A DNA stretch of 34,384 nucleotides. Source: an uncultured Alphaproteobacteria bacterium (GTDB lineage Bacteria > Pseudomonadota > Alphaproteobacteria > HIMB59 > GCA-002718135). The notes beneath the pieces were generated by a model. The model did no database searches and was not told the origin of the DNA. It saw only the letters and a list, made by a program, of their open reading frames with translations. The DNA lies in the NCBI GenBank assembly GCA_902580765.1, contig CACHLW010000011.1, forward strand, positions 1 through 34,384, read 5' to 3'. A program made the translations under genes and the position numbers. Numbering within the stretch: the stretch's first letter is position 1; each line of letters opens with the position of its first letter. This document shows positions 8,407 to 17,313 of this stretch, in pieces.

Positions 8407-9594
8407 TTAGATTTTTATCCACTTTGAATTTAAATTAGAAGATTTTTTTGCTGCATAAATAAATTTAATACCAGCGACACCATCATCAATTGTTGGAAAT
8501 GAATATTTTTTATTTTTATTATGAATCTGATCAGCAAATTCTGAATAAATATTTGCAAAAGCTTCAAAGAAACCTTCTGGGTGACCAGCAGCAATTCTTG
8601 AAGATGATAGTGAAAATTTAGATACTAATTTACTTGCTCTTGTTATAACTTTCATTGGTTTATCTAGTTCTGTAAACTTTAGATTATTTGGATCATCCTG
8701 TAACCATTCTATTGAACCTTTTGTTCCATACACTCTAATTTTTAGACCATTTTCTCCACCAGTAGCAGCAGACGATACCCAGATTATACCTCTTGCCTTA
8801 TTTCGCATTCTTAATAATACAAAAGCATTATCATCAACTGAAATTTCTGAGGATAATGAATTTACTTCTGCTGATATTTCATTTGCTTCTAATCCAGTCA
8901 CATATCTCAACAAATGATACGCGTGAGTTCCAATTTCAGATAATATCATTGAGGGCCCAGATTGTTTTTTATCTAGTCTCCATTTTAATGTTCTTTTTTC
9001 GTCTTTCTTTTTTACTGCGACTGTATAACCTTGGGGGTACTCAACATTTATTAAATTGATTTTTCCTAATTTATGATTTGAAATAATATTTTTTGCCTCT
9101 CGTAGCATTGGATAGCTTGAGTAATTGTGTGTTAATGCAAATACAATTTTATTTTTTAAAATTACTTTTTTTAATTTAACAGCATCCTCAACCGTTGCGG
9201 TTAAAGGTTTGTCACAAATAATATGTATTCCTTTTTCAATAAATACTTTTGCTATCTTATAATGATCACCCGATGGAGTCATTATTCCAAGCGCTTGAAT
9301 ACCATCATTTCTTTTTGACTCAGCGGATGCCATAGACTTATAATCACTGTAACAACGATCATCAGCTAATCCTAATGAAGAACCAAAAGATTTAGATTTT
9401 TTTTTATCTTTTGAAAATATTCCAGCAACAAATTCAAATTTATTATCAAATCTTGCTGATAACCTATGAGTGTATCCAATAAATGAATTAGGACCTCCAC
9501 CAATAAAACCAATTCTAATTTTATTTTTATTATTTAAAGTATCATTTCTAAGTAAGTCTAATCTACCAAAAGCAATTTTGGATTTTTTTTTCAT
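8407..9594 (-). CDS. Gfo/Idh/MocA family oxidoreductase
   Basis: NAD(P)-dependent sugar or polyol dehydrogenase, 395 residues, in the subfamily whose cofactor loop reads FIGGGPNSFIGYTHR (30-44). The active-site Lys is in CDKP (Lys129), and ILSEIGTHAYHLLRYVTG carries the conserved His region. An N-terminal extension of about 25 Lys-rich residues precedes the Rossmann strand. Related proteins are common in alphaproteobacterial inositol and rare-sugar loci, a family impression from memory. Its ATG overlaps the stop of the upstream sugar dehydrogenase (TAATG), which implies translational coupling. Pairing with the IolG-like enzyme suggests successive steps on one polyol or keto-sugar. Confidence 0.82.
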   Translation of the reverse strand: MKKKSKIAFGRLDLLRNDTLNNKNKIRIGFIGGGPNSFIGYTHRLSARFDNKFEFVAGIFSKDKKKSKSFGSSLGLADDRCYSDYKSMASAESKRNDGIQALGIMTPSGDHYKIAKVFIEKGIHIICDKPLTATVEDAVKLKKVILKNKIVFALTHNYSSYPMLREAKNIISNHKLGKINLINVEYPQGYTVAVKKKDEKRTLKWRLDKKQSGPSMILSEIGTHAYHLLRYVTGLEANEISAEVNSLSSEISVDDNAFVLLRMRNKARGIIWVSSAATGGENGLKIRVYGTKGSIEWLQDDPNNLKFTELDKPMKVITRASKLVSKFSLSSSRIAAGHPEGFFEAFANIYSEFADQIHNKNKKYSFPTIDDGVAGIKFIYAAKKSSNLNSKWIKI

Positions 9595-10364
9595 TAATTA
9601 ACTATGCCACCATCAATTACATAATTTTGTGCGGTACAACCAGAACTTTGATCGGATGCAAAAAACAAAACTGGCTTTGATATATCTTCAGGCATAAGCA
9701 TTCTCTTAATACATTGTCTCTCAAGTTGAGTTTTTTTGATTTCTGGAGTAAGCCATAATTTTTTTTGCCTCTCCGTAATGATCCAACCAGGAACAATACA
9801 ATTTACTCTAATGTTATAGACACCTAAATCTCTTGCTAAAGTTCTTGTTAATCCCATAATAGCAGATTTTGCAGTGGTATATCCAGGCATACCGCCTTGA
9901 GAAATCATCCATGAAAAACTACCTATATTTACAACAGAACCTTTACCTAAATCTTTCATGTCTTTATAGACGGCTTGGGTTGCAAAAAAATAATGTCTTA
10001 AATTAATATTCATTCTATCATCCCAATATTCAGGGGTGACACTATCTAGATCATGTCTCTCATCATTTGCTGCATTATTTACCAGAATTGAAATTGGCCC
10101 AATTTCTTTTTTTACTTTCTCTAATGAACTTTTAAGTTGTTCTATATTTTTTAAATCACATTTTACAAATAGACTATCAATATCATATTTGTTTTTAATT
10201 TTTTTTGATAATTCGTTACCTAACTCATCATTTATATCTAAAAATGCAATTTTTGATTTTTGAGAAGCAAATTGTTCGACAATACTTTCCCCAATTCCTG
10301 AGGCACCTCCTGTAATAAGCACTACTCTATCTTTTAGTGATGGATAAGTTGCGATTTCGTTCAT
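9594..10364 (-). CDS. SDR sugar 1-dehydrogenase, similar to Caulobacter D-xylose 1-dehydrogenase
   Basis: NAD-dependent SDR, 256 residues, that probably oxidises an aldose to its lactone. Cofactor loop TGGASGIG (18-25), Asp43 in FLDIND (NAD preference), NNAANDERH (96-104), INLRHYFFATQAV (120-132), and catalytic Tyr162 and Lys166 in GYTTAKSA. YPSLK at the start, NDxRH after NNA and the NINLRH block closely resemble the Caulobacter XylB enzyme as I remember it. Related enzymes act on xylose, arabinose, galactose or fucose, so the exact sugar is open. It is first in a four-gene minus-strand operon. It is divergent from the UxaA-type dehydratase by 28 bases, which would act later on the aldonate product. 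Confidence 0.82.
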   Translation of the reverse strand: MNEIATYPSLKDRVVLITGGASGIGESIVEQFASQKSKIAFLDINDELGNELSKKIKNKYDIDSLFVKCDLKNIEQLKSSLEKVKKEIGPISILVNNAANDERHDLDSVTPEYWDDRMNINLRHYFFATQAVYKDMKDLGKGSVVNIGSFSWMISQGGMPGYTTAKSAIMGLTRTLARDLGVYNIRVNCIVPGWIITERQKKLWLTPEIKKTQLERQCIKRMLMPEDISKPVLFFASDQSSGCTAQNYVIDGGIVN

Positions 10365-10392
10365 GATTATTTATGATATATTAATCTAAGTT

Positions 10393-11895
10393 ATGTTTAA
10401 CATAATCAAATTAAATGAAAAAGATAATATTGGAATTGCTCCAATGGATATTCCTCAGAATATTAATATAAATTATGGAATTAAATCTATAAATAATATT
10501 CCTTATGGCCATAAAATTTCTTTAAAAAAAATTAAAAGTGGTGATTTTATTTTTAAGTATGGTCAGATAATAGGAATCTCAAATAAAAATATAGAACCTG
10601 GTGAACATGTACATTCCCATAATATGGGATATAGTGAATTCAAAAGAGAATATATCCGTAAAGATATTAGAAATGATATTAATAAAAGTGAAAAAACAGA
10701 ATACTTTAAAGGCTTTAAAAGGAATAATGGATCATCAGGTACTAGGAATTATATAGGTTTAATTAGTACAGTTAATTGTTCGGCAACAGTTGTTAAAAAA
10801 ATATCTGATAAAATAAATAATTATTTAAAAGATAATAATTTTGATAACATTGATGGGGCAGTTTGTTTAAAACATTCATCAGGTTGTGGGATGAATACTT
10901 CTGGATATGCCATGAATGTATTTAACAGAACTATTGAAGGTTTTAAAATTCATCCTAATTTTGGAAAAGTTTTTGTTATTGGACTTGGATGCGAATGTGC
11001 CCAAATAAGTTTGTACAACAATGATCAGGAAAAAAGAAATATTGAATATTTGAATATTCAAGATGAAGGTGGAACAAATGAAATAATAACGAAAGTAACT
11101 TCAAAAATTTTTAATCAACTAAATGAAATTAATAGTATTTCTAGAACAAATATACCCATTTCAGAACTAACAGTTGCTTTGCAATGTGGTGGTTCAGATT
11201 CGTATTCTGGGATAACTGCAAATCCTGCACTAGGCTTTGCTTCAGATATGATTATTGATCATGGTGGAACAACATTACTATCAGAGACTCCAGAAATATA
11301 TGGAGCCGAACATTTATTATTTGAAAAATCATTAAACGAAAAAAATATAGAAAAACTAAATAAACAAATTGAATGGTGGAAAAAATATGTTGCTAGCAAC
11401 GATAGCACATTAGATAATAATCCAAGTCCTGGTAATAAAAAAGGAGGTTTAACTACAATTCTGGAAAAGTCATTAGGTGCAGTATCCAAAGCTGGAAATA
11501 GAAATATGGTTGATGTTCTCGATTATGCTGAACAGGTAAAAACCAAAGGTTTTAACTTTATGAATTCTCCAGGTTATGATCCTGTATCTGTAACTGGTCA
11601 AGTTGCTTCTGGCGCTAATGTTATTTGTTTTACTACTGGTCGAGGTTCGTGCTTTGGATTTAAACCCACTCCGAGTATTAAAATAGCAACAAATACAAAT
11701 ATGTATAATAAACTTAGTGAAGATATGGACATCAATGCTGGTACTATTATGGATAATGTCGCAAGCGTTAATGAAGTTGGCAAAGAAATATTTGATAAAA
11801 TAATTTCAGTTGCATCGGGTGAAAAATCAAAGAGTGAAATAAATGATTATGGTGACGATGAATTTAATCCTTGGATAATTGGAGCAACGCTATAA
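10393..11895 (+). CDS. uxaA: UxaA-family altronate/aldonate dehydratase
   Basis: Full-length dehydratase of 500 residues that removes water from a sugar acid to give a 2-keto-3-deoxy acid. An N-terminal SAF domain (about 1-85) ends in GEHVHSHN (70-77). The large catalytic domain begins with the linker GSSGTRNY (113-120) and contains KHSSGCGMN (160-168) and later ALQCGGSDSYSG. The family includes D-altronate and galactarate dehydratases. No glucuronate isomerase or mannonate/altronate reductase is nearby, so an aldonate made by the neighbouring sugar 1-dehydrogenase is a likelier substrate here than altronate from galacturonate. Its ATG is 28 bases from that gene's ATG. It ends 2 bases before the convergent alcohol dehydrogenase stop. 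Confidence 0.85.
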   Translation: MFNIIKLNEKDNIGIAPMDIPQNININYGIKSINNIPYGHKISLKKIKSGDFIFKYGQIIGISNKNIEPGEHVHSHNMGYSEFKREYIRKDIRNDINKSEKTEYFKGFKRNNGSSGTRNYIGLISTVNCSATVVKKISDKINNYLKDNNFDNIDGAVCLKHSSGCGMNTSGYAMNVFNRTIEGFKIHPNFGKVFVIGLGCECAQISLYNNDQEKRNIEYLNIQDEGGTNEIITKVTSKIFNQLNEINSISRTNIPISELTVALQCGGSDSYSGITANPALGFASDMIIDHGGTTLLSETPEIYGAEHLLFEKSLNEKNIEKLNKQIEWWKKYVASNDSTLDNNPSPGNKKGGLTTILEKSLGAVSKAGNRNMVDVLDYAEQVKTKGFNFMNSPGYDPVSVTGQVASGANVICFTTGRGSCFGFKPTPSIKIATNTNMYNKLSEDMDINAGTIMDNVASVNEVGKEIFDKIISVASGEKSKSEINDYGDDEFNPWIIGATL

Positions 11896-11897
11896 AT

Positions 11898-13046
11898 TTA
11901 TAAATCACCTTTAAAGGCGTTTATATACATTTTTAAAAAATCTTCTGCGTTAACTGGTATAGGATTTGTACTTGTTGATGGATCATTAAAAGCCATTAAA
12001 CTCATTTTTTCTAAATTTTTGTCATCATCAATTATTTCACTTAAAGTATGAGGAATATTTAAATTAGATCTAAGCTCTAAAATCCAATCCATAAAATTAT
12101 TAAATGTTGCTGATTTTAAATTTATATATCTTGAAATATCAATAATTTTTTCTTCAATTCCTTTTTTATTATATTGTAAAACATATGGCATAAATACTGC
12201 ATTGGTTAATCCATGATGTGTATTATAAATTGCACCAACAGGATGACTTAAAGAATGGATAGCACCTAAACCCTTTTGAAAAGCTATTGAGCCCATAGAT
12301 GAAGATGCTAGCATATGCGATCTAGCTTCTAGATTTGATCCATCATTAAAAGCAAGAACAAGATTATTTTTTACTAATCTAATGCCCTCTAATGCAATAC
12401 CTTGTGAATAAGGATGAAAAATATTCGACAAATATGCTTCTAAGCAATGAGCAAGCGCGTCCATTCCTGTAAAAGCTGTTAGATTTGCAGGAAGTGGAAT
12501 TGTCAAATTTGGATCAAGGATAACAATTGATGGAAGCATTTTTGGATGGAAAATTATTTTTTTTTCTTGTGTTTGTTCGTTTGTAAAGACTGACGCTCTT
12601 CCAGTTTCAGAACCTGTTCCAGCTGTAGTAGGTAGAGCAATTATAGGAAAAATTGAATCTGCATTAGCTCTAGTCCACCAGTCACCAATATCTTCAAAAT
12701 CCCAGATTGGTCTTTCTTGCTTGGCCATGAATGCAATTGCCTTTCCTGTATCCATACCCGATCCTCCACCAACAGCTATTACTCCATCATGTTTATTTTC
12801 ATTAAATGCTTTAACACCATCTTCAACATTCTTACCTGTAGGATTTGATTTAACATCACTATAAACAATTGCCTGTTTATCTAAACAATCATTTAACTTA
12901 TTAATAATGTTTGTTTTTAAAATTCCATTATCAGTAACAATTAATGGTTTTTGAATATTTAATTCTTCACAGGCTTTTTGTATTTCTTTTATTCTATCAA
13001 CACCAAACCAGATTGTAGTAGGATAATTCCAATTAATAATTTCCAT
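11898..13046 (-). CDS. Iron-containing (group III) alcohol dehydrogenase
   Basis: NAD(P)-dependent alcohol dehydrogenase, 382 residues, FucO/DhaT family. The cofactor motif is GGGSGMDTGKA (93-103) and the phosphate-contact motif TAGTGSE (141-147). The metal ligands can be placed at Asp196 and His200 (GMDALAHCLEA), His264 and His278, with His268 as the probable catalytic base (AIHSLSHPVGA). All key residues are present. It is the last of three minus-strand genes after a glutamine-synthetase-like ligase and an aldehyde dehydrogenase, only 4 bases behind the latter. An alcohol-to-aldehyde-to-acid sequence on a gamma-glutamylated amino alcohol fits this order and resembles the isopropylamine (ipu) pathway. 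The reaction direction and substrate are inference. Confidence 0.88.
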   Translation of the reverse strand: MEIINWNYPTTIWFGVDRIKEIQKACEELNIQKPLIVTDNGILKTNIINKLNDCLDKQAIVYSDVKSNPTGKNVEDGVKAFNENKHDGVIAVGGGSGMDTGKAIAFMAKQERPIWDFEDIGDWWTRANADSIFPIIALPTTAGTGSETGRASVFTNEQTQEKKIIFHPKMLPSIVILDPNLTIPLPANLTAFTGMDALAHCLEAYLSNIFHPYSQGIALEGIRLVKNNLVLAFNDGSNLEARSHMLASSSMGSIAFQKGLGAIHSLSHPVGAIYNTHHGLTNAVFMPYVLQYNKKGIEEKIIDISRYINLKSATFNNFMDWILELRSNLNIPHTLSEIIDDDKNLEKMSLMAFNDPSTSTNPIPVNAEDFLKMYINAFKGDL

Positions 13047-13050
13047 AATC

Positions 13051-14427
13051 TTAAATATTTCTTATATGATAGCTTTTTGCTCTTGTTAAATGGTCAAATC
13101 CTAGAACAGATAAAGTAACGCCAATTCCAGTATCTTTTACACCGGTCCATGCTAAGCCGGGATCTAAGTAATCACATCTATTCATAAAAAAAGTTCCTGT
13201 CTCAACATTTTTTCCAAAATTTTCTGCAAAAGACTTATCATTTGTCCAAATACTTGCTGTTAACCCATAAGAACTATCATTCATTAGAGATAAAGCTTCA
13301 TTTTCATTTTCTACTTTCATTATTCCAACTGAAGGACCGAATATTTCTTCCATCATATATTTCATCGAATGATCGACATCAATGAGTGCACTTGGGCTTA
13401 CATAACAATTATTACCATCATCTAAATTAAATTTTTTGTTATCTATAATATTCTTTCCACCTTGACTAATTGCGTTGTTAACTTCAGATCTAATATAATT
13501 TGCAGCAGATTGCCTCACTACTGGACCTAAATTTGTCTCCATCTCTAGTGGATTTCCTAAAATATATTTCTCAGTTACATCTTTAAATTTTTCTACAAAT
13601 GTATTGTATATTTTTTTATCAACATAAATTCTTTCGATACCACAACAAGATTGACCAGAATTGAAGTATGATCCATCAACTAAATTTTCAACAGCATGAT
13701 CTAAGTCACAATCAGCTCTAACATAAGCTGGATCTTTTCCACCTAACTCTAGACCGGCTCCAATAAATCTAGTGCCTATAGATTTTTTTATTTTTTTTCC
13801 GCCACTTACAGAACCTGTAAATAAAACATGATTAATTCTTGAATCTGAAATTATTCTTGATGTTTGATCATGATCTAAATGTAAATACTGAAAAATATTT
13901 TTTGGTAATGAAGATTGTTTAGCTGCCTCATATAATTCTTCAGCACAAAGTGGAGTTTGAGAAGAATGTTTTAATATAACTGCATTACCTGCAAGTAAAC
14001 TTGGTACAATTGAATTAACAGAAGTGTTGAAAGGGTAATTCCATGGTGCAATTACAAATATAGTCCCTAGTGGTTCTTTGTTTATATAATTATCAAATTC
14101 ATCATTTTTAATTGACACAACTCTTGATAGTGCTCTATCAGCATTTTCAATCATATAACGAGCTCTTTCTTCAAAACCTCGCATCTCTCCTGGGCACTGT
14201 GCTATAGGTCTGCCTATTTGCTTACATAAATTACTAGAAACATCCTTATTTTTTAAAAATATTTCTACAAAATTTAAAACTGACTTTTTTCTTTCTTCTA
14301 GAGATATATTTTTCCAATGCTCTCTTACAGAATAGGAATTACTGAGACTTTTTTCAATATCTTCTTCTGTTGCATATTCTCTTTTAACTAAGACGGAGTT
14401 GTCTATTGGAGTAATAGTCTCAAACAT
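13051..14427 (-). CDS. NAD(P)-dependent aldehyde dehydrogenase
   Basis: Aldehyde dehydrogenase superfamily, 458 residues. It has the cofactor segment APWNYPF (127-133, Asn130), FTGSVSGGKKI (203-213), the general base Glu227 in LELGGKD and the catalytic Cys261 in GQSCCGIER. The C-terminus ends with a typical GVTLSVLGFDHLTRAKS block. It is slightly shorter at the N-terminus than betaine-aldehyde types, like succinate-semialdehyde or gamma-glutamyl aldehyde enzymes. It lies 9 bases after the glutamine-synthetase-like gene and 4 bases before the alcohol dehydrogenase. Oxidation of a gamma-glutamylamino aldehyde is the contextual guess. Confidence 0.88.
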   Translation of the reverse strand: MFETITPIDNSVLVKREYATEEDIEKSLSNSYSVREHWKNISLEERKKSVLNFVEIFLKNKDVSSNLCKQIGRPIAQCPGEMRGFEERARYMIENADRALSRVVSIKNDEFDNYINKEPLGTIFVIAPWNYPFNTSVNSIVPSLLAGNAVILKHSSQTPLCAEELYEAAKQSSLPKNIFQYLHLDHDQTSRIISDSRINHVLFTGSVSGGKKIKKSIGTRFIGAGLELGGKDPAYVRADCDLDHAVENLVDGSYFNSGQSCCGIERIYVDKKIYNTFVEKFKDVTEKYILGNPLEMETNLGPVVRQSAANYIRSEVNNAISQGGKNIIDNKKFNLDDGNNCYVSPSALIDVDHSMKYMMEEIFGPSVGIMKVENENEALSLMNDSSYGLTASIWTNDKSFAENFGKNVETGTFFMNRCDYLDPGLAWTGVKDTGIGVTLSVLGFDHLTRAKSYHIRNI

Positions 14428-14436
14428 TTAGTAAAA

Positions 14437-15795
14437 TTAGCCTCGTTCGAAATATCTTCGTAATTGCCAATCATTAACTGAACCATCATAATCTTTTTGC
14501 TCCCATTCAGCAGCATGGATATAATGATCAAGTACATCTTGTGGAAATATCTCTTTTAAAAATTTAGATTTTTTAGCAATTTGGATTGCTTCATTAAGTG
14601 TTTTAGGAACTTCATTTACTTTTTTCTCATATATATTCCCTGAGTAAGGTTTATCTAATTTAAGTTTATTTTTAATACCGTATAACCCAGCACCAACTAA
14701 AGCTGCAAAAGAAAGATAAGGATTAACATCCGCTCCTGGGACTCGACATTCAATTCTTATGGATGATCCATGACCAGCTAGTCTAAACCCAGCAGTACGA
14801 TTATCAATGCCCCAAACAGATTTTGTAGGAGCAAATGATCCATCTTGAAATCTTTTATAAGAATTAATATTTGGTGCTAAAAAAATTGAAATATCTGGTA
14901 ATAATTTAATTTGTCCCGCAAGATAACTTTTAAAAATATCAGACATTCCATATTGATCCTTAGGGTTATAAAAAATATTTTTCTTTGTTTTCTTATCAAA
15001 TAAAGAGTTATGAATATGACATGAGCTTCCACAAACTTCTTTGTTATATTTAGCCATAAAGGTTACAGCTTTGTTATGTTTATAAGCAATTTCTTTTGTC
15101 GCATTTTTAATTAAAATATGATTGTCAGCCATGTTTAATGCATCGGAAAAAACAACATTGATTTCTTCTTGTCCTGGAGCTGCTTCACCCTTTGAACATT
15201 CTACATAAATTCCACTATCCAGAAGAGAATTCCTTAATTCCTGCATCACATCCTCTTCTTTCGTAGTTTGGAAAATCATATAATCTTCAATATACCAAGA
15301 AGACTCTTTAAGTTTTGTATAATTATTATTATGAATTTCTTCATAAGTTTGATTAAAAAGAAAAAATTCTAATTCTGAACCAACCATAGATTGAAATCCC
15401 ATTTTGTCCGCCTTAGCTAAAACATCTTTTAATATCTGTCTTGTTGAATGAATAAGTGGTTTTTTTCCTGAATGGTCTAAACAATCACATATTACTATAG
15501 CTGTTTTATTTAACCAATTTGCTATCTTTATCGTTTTGAGATCTGGAATTACAGTCATATCTCCATAACCAGTTTCCCATGAAGAAGATTTATATCCGGG
15601 TACAGTAAACATATCCATATCGACGGTATAGAGATAATCGCACATATGCGTTTCTTTATAGACATAATCAATAAAAGCTTTTCCAGTAACTCTTTTACCA
15701 TTTAGTCTACCTTGCATATCTGACACGCAAACTAAAACTGTATCTATTTCTTTTTTTGTTATTAGTTTTTTTAACTGATTAAATGAAATACTCAT
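14437..15795 (-). CDS. Glutamine synthetase family ligase, gamma-glutamylamine type (PuuA/GlnA4/IpuC-like)
   Basis: ATP-dependent ligase of the glutamine synthetase superfamily, 452 residues, likely joining glutamate to an amine rather than to ammonia. Metal-binding Glu residues are in GSELEFF (Glu141, Glu143) and KGEAAPGQEEIN (Glu204, Glu211). The His loop is GSSCHIHNSL (His260), and the C-terminal RIECRVPGADVNPYLSFAA block is intact. True GlnA carries a different N-terminal region and an adenylylation loop that is not seen here. The segment YIEDYMIFQTTKEED resembles actinobacterial gamma-glutamylethanolamide and polyamine ligases as I recall them. With the ADH and ALDH genes behind it and the PotABCD-type importer nearby, it should start a gamma-glutamyl route for an amine or amino alcohol. 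No PuuD-type hydrolase is seen in the window. Confidence 0.82.
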   Translation of the reverse strand: MSISFNQLKKLITKKEIDTVLVCVSDMQGRLNGKRVTGKAFIDYVYKETHMCDYLYTVDMDMFTVPGYKSSSWETGYGDMTVIPDLKTIKIANWLNKTAIVICDCLDHSGKKPLIHSTRQILKDVLAKADKMGFQSMVGSELEFFLFNQTYEEIHNNNYTKLKESSWYIEDYMIFQTTKEEDVMQELRNSLLDSGIYVECSKGEAAPGQEEINVVFSDALNMADNHILIKNATKEIAYKHNKAVTFMAKYNKEVCGSSCHIHNSLFDKKTKKNIFYNPKDQYGMSDIFKSYLAGQIKLLPDISIFLAPNINSYKRFQDGSFAPTKSVWGIDNRTAGFRLAGHGSSIRIECRVPGADVNPYLSFAALVGAGLYGIKNKLKLDKPYSGNIYEKKVNEVPKTLNEAIQIAKKSKFLKEIFPQDVLDHYIHAAEWEQKDYDGSVNDWQLRRYFERG

Positions 15796-15815
15796 GTTTC
15801 TAAAAATTAAATTTG

Positions 15816-15840
15816 TATCATTTTCATATCCTAAATGATA
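15816..15840. promoter_or_regulatory. Inverted repeat in the divergent ligase/ALDH promoter region
   Basis: An exact 8-base inverted repeat, TATCATTT - 9 bases - AAATGATA, lies about midway in the 84-base gap between the divergent starts of the glutamine-synthetase-like ligase (15795) and the aldehyde dehydrogenase (15880). Size and placement fit a dimeric regulator site controlling both genes. The region is AT-rich, so chance is not excluded, and no regulator gene is in the window. Confidence 0.35.
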
Positions 15841-15879
15841 AAGAATGAAACAAAAATAATTGATTAAAAAACGCAGAAA

Positions 15880-17313
15880 ATGGAAAAATATAAGAATTTT
15901 ATAAATAATAAATGGATTGAAAGTGAGTCCAAAGAAACAATAAAGGTTGATGATCCTTCAAATGGTAAAATCATTGGCGAAATTTCATGTGCAAAAAAAA
16001 ATGAAGTTGATCTTGCGGTTGAGGCAGCTAAAAATTCTTATAACAGCAGAGTACTTGTAGATATGCCTTTACTTTCAAGAGCGAAACTAATGAGAAAAAT
16101 TGCAGAAGAGACAAGAAAGGTTTCAAAAGAAGGTGGTGAGCTTCTTTGTTATGAAAATGGAAAAAATATCGCTTCAGCAATTAAAGAATTCAATGATGTA
16201 GCAGATATGTTTGATTATTATGCAGGCTTAACAGATAAACTTGAGGGTAAAACAATACCTGTTGCAAAAAATGTTTTTGATTACACAGTTTTAGAACCAT
16301 TTGGTGTATCAGCACATGTTGTGCCATGGAATTTTCCATTATCAATGATTGGAAGATCACTGTCATGTTCTTTTGCTACAGGAAATTCAACAATTATTAA
16401 AACTGCAGAATTAACCCCATTGTCAGCAACAGTTTTTGCTAAAGCAATACAAAATGCTGGAGTACCTGAAGGATTAATAAACATAATTTGTGGATATGGG
16501 AATGAGGCAGGATCTTATCTTGTATCTCATGAAGATGTAAATCACGTAGTATTTACAGGTTCAGTCGCAACTGGAAAAAAGATACTTCATGCTTGTGCTG
16601 ATAAAGCTATACCTGCTGTAGTTGAATTAGGTGGTAAGTCAGCTGGTATAGTGTACCCTGACGCAGATCTAAATGAAGTTTTAGAGAGTGCACGTTCAGG
16701 AATATTTAGTGTTGCAGGACAAATTTGTACAGCGATGTCTAGATTGGTAGTTCATAAATCAATCAAAGATGAATTAGTTGATAAGCTTGTTGATATGAGT
16801 AAAACTTTAAAAATTGGACCTGGTATAGAAAAAGATACAGACCTAACTCCGGTTATATCTGAAAATCAGCTTCAAAAAGTTGAAGGTTATGCAAGATCAG
16901 GAATCCAAGAAGGAGCAGAAGCAGCATATGGTGGAAAAAGATTAGAACGTGAAGGATATTTTATGGAACCAACAGTTCTAAACAATGTTAAACAAAGTAT
17001 GACTGTAGCCAGAGAAGAAATTTTTGGTCCAGTACTATCAGTTCTTGAATATGAAGATCAAGAAGAAGCAATTGATATTGCTAATGATACTGAGTATGGT
17101 TTAGGTGCTGGAGTGTTTACAAAAGATCTTAAAAAAGCATCTTGGACTGCAAGCAAATTAGAAGCTGGTCAAGTATATGTAAATAAATGGTTTACTGGAA
17201 ATCATGCAACTCCTTTTGGAGGTTATAAACAATCAGGATATAGCCGTGAAAAAGGAGTAGATGGACTTAAATCTTATCTTCAAGTCAAAAATGTTGGAAT
17301 TAGTTTAGGTTAA
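15880..17313 (+). CDS. Aldehyde dehydrogenase (betaine/aminobutyraldehyde-type)
   Basis: NAD(P)-dependent aldehyde dehydrogenase, 477 residues, typical length. It opens with KYKNFINNKWIES, and the cofactor segment is VVPWNFP (147-153, Asn151). FTGSVATGKKI (225-235) follows, with general base Glu249 in VELGGKS and catalytic Cys283 in GQICTAMSR. The C-terminus has TPFGGYKQSGYSREKG, common in betaine-aldehyde, aminobutyraldehyde and gamma-glutamyl-aminobutyraldehyde enzymes. It stands alone on the plus strand, divergent from the ligase operon, and its stop overlaps that of the DadA-like gene (TTAA). It probably oxidises an aldehyde released by the amine pathway, though the substrate cannot be fixed from sequence. 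Confidence 0.88.
   Translation: MEKYKNFINNKWIESESKETIKVDDPSNGKIIGEISCAKKNEVDLAVEAAKNSYNSRVLVDMPLLSRAKLMRKIAEETRKVSKEGGELLCYENGKNIASAIKEFNDVADMFDYYAGLTDKLEGKTIPVAKNVFDYTVLEPFGVSAHVVPWNFPLSMIGRSLSCSFATGNSTIIKTAELTPLSATVFAKAIQNAGVPEGLINIICGYGNEAGSYLVSHEDVNHVVFTGSVATGKKILHACADKAIPAVVELGGKSAGIVYPDADLNEVLESARSGIFSVAGQICTAMSRLVVHKSIKDELVDKLVDMSKTLKIGPGIEKDTDLTPVISENQLQKVEGYARSGIQEGAEAAYGGKRLEREGYFMEPTVLNNVKQSMTVAREEIFGPVLSVLEYEDQEEAIDIANDTEYGLGAGVFTKDLKKASWTASKLEAGQVYVNKWFTGNHATPFGGYKQSGYSREKGVDGLKSYLQVKNVGISLG

Noticed and set aside
11908-11917. Palindrome CCTTTAAAGG near the UxaA/alcohol dehydrogenase junction, considered as a terminator
   Set aside because: It lies inside the alcohol dehydrogenase coding end, has no loop or T-tract and is short enough to be chance.
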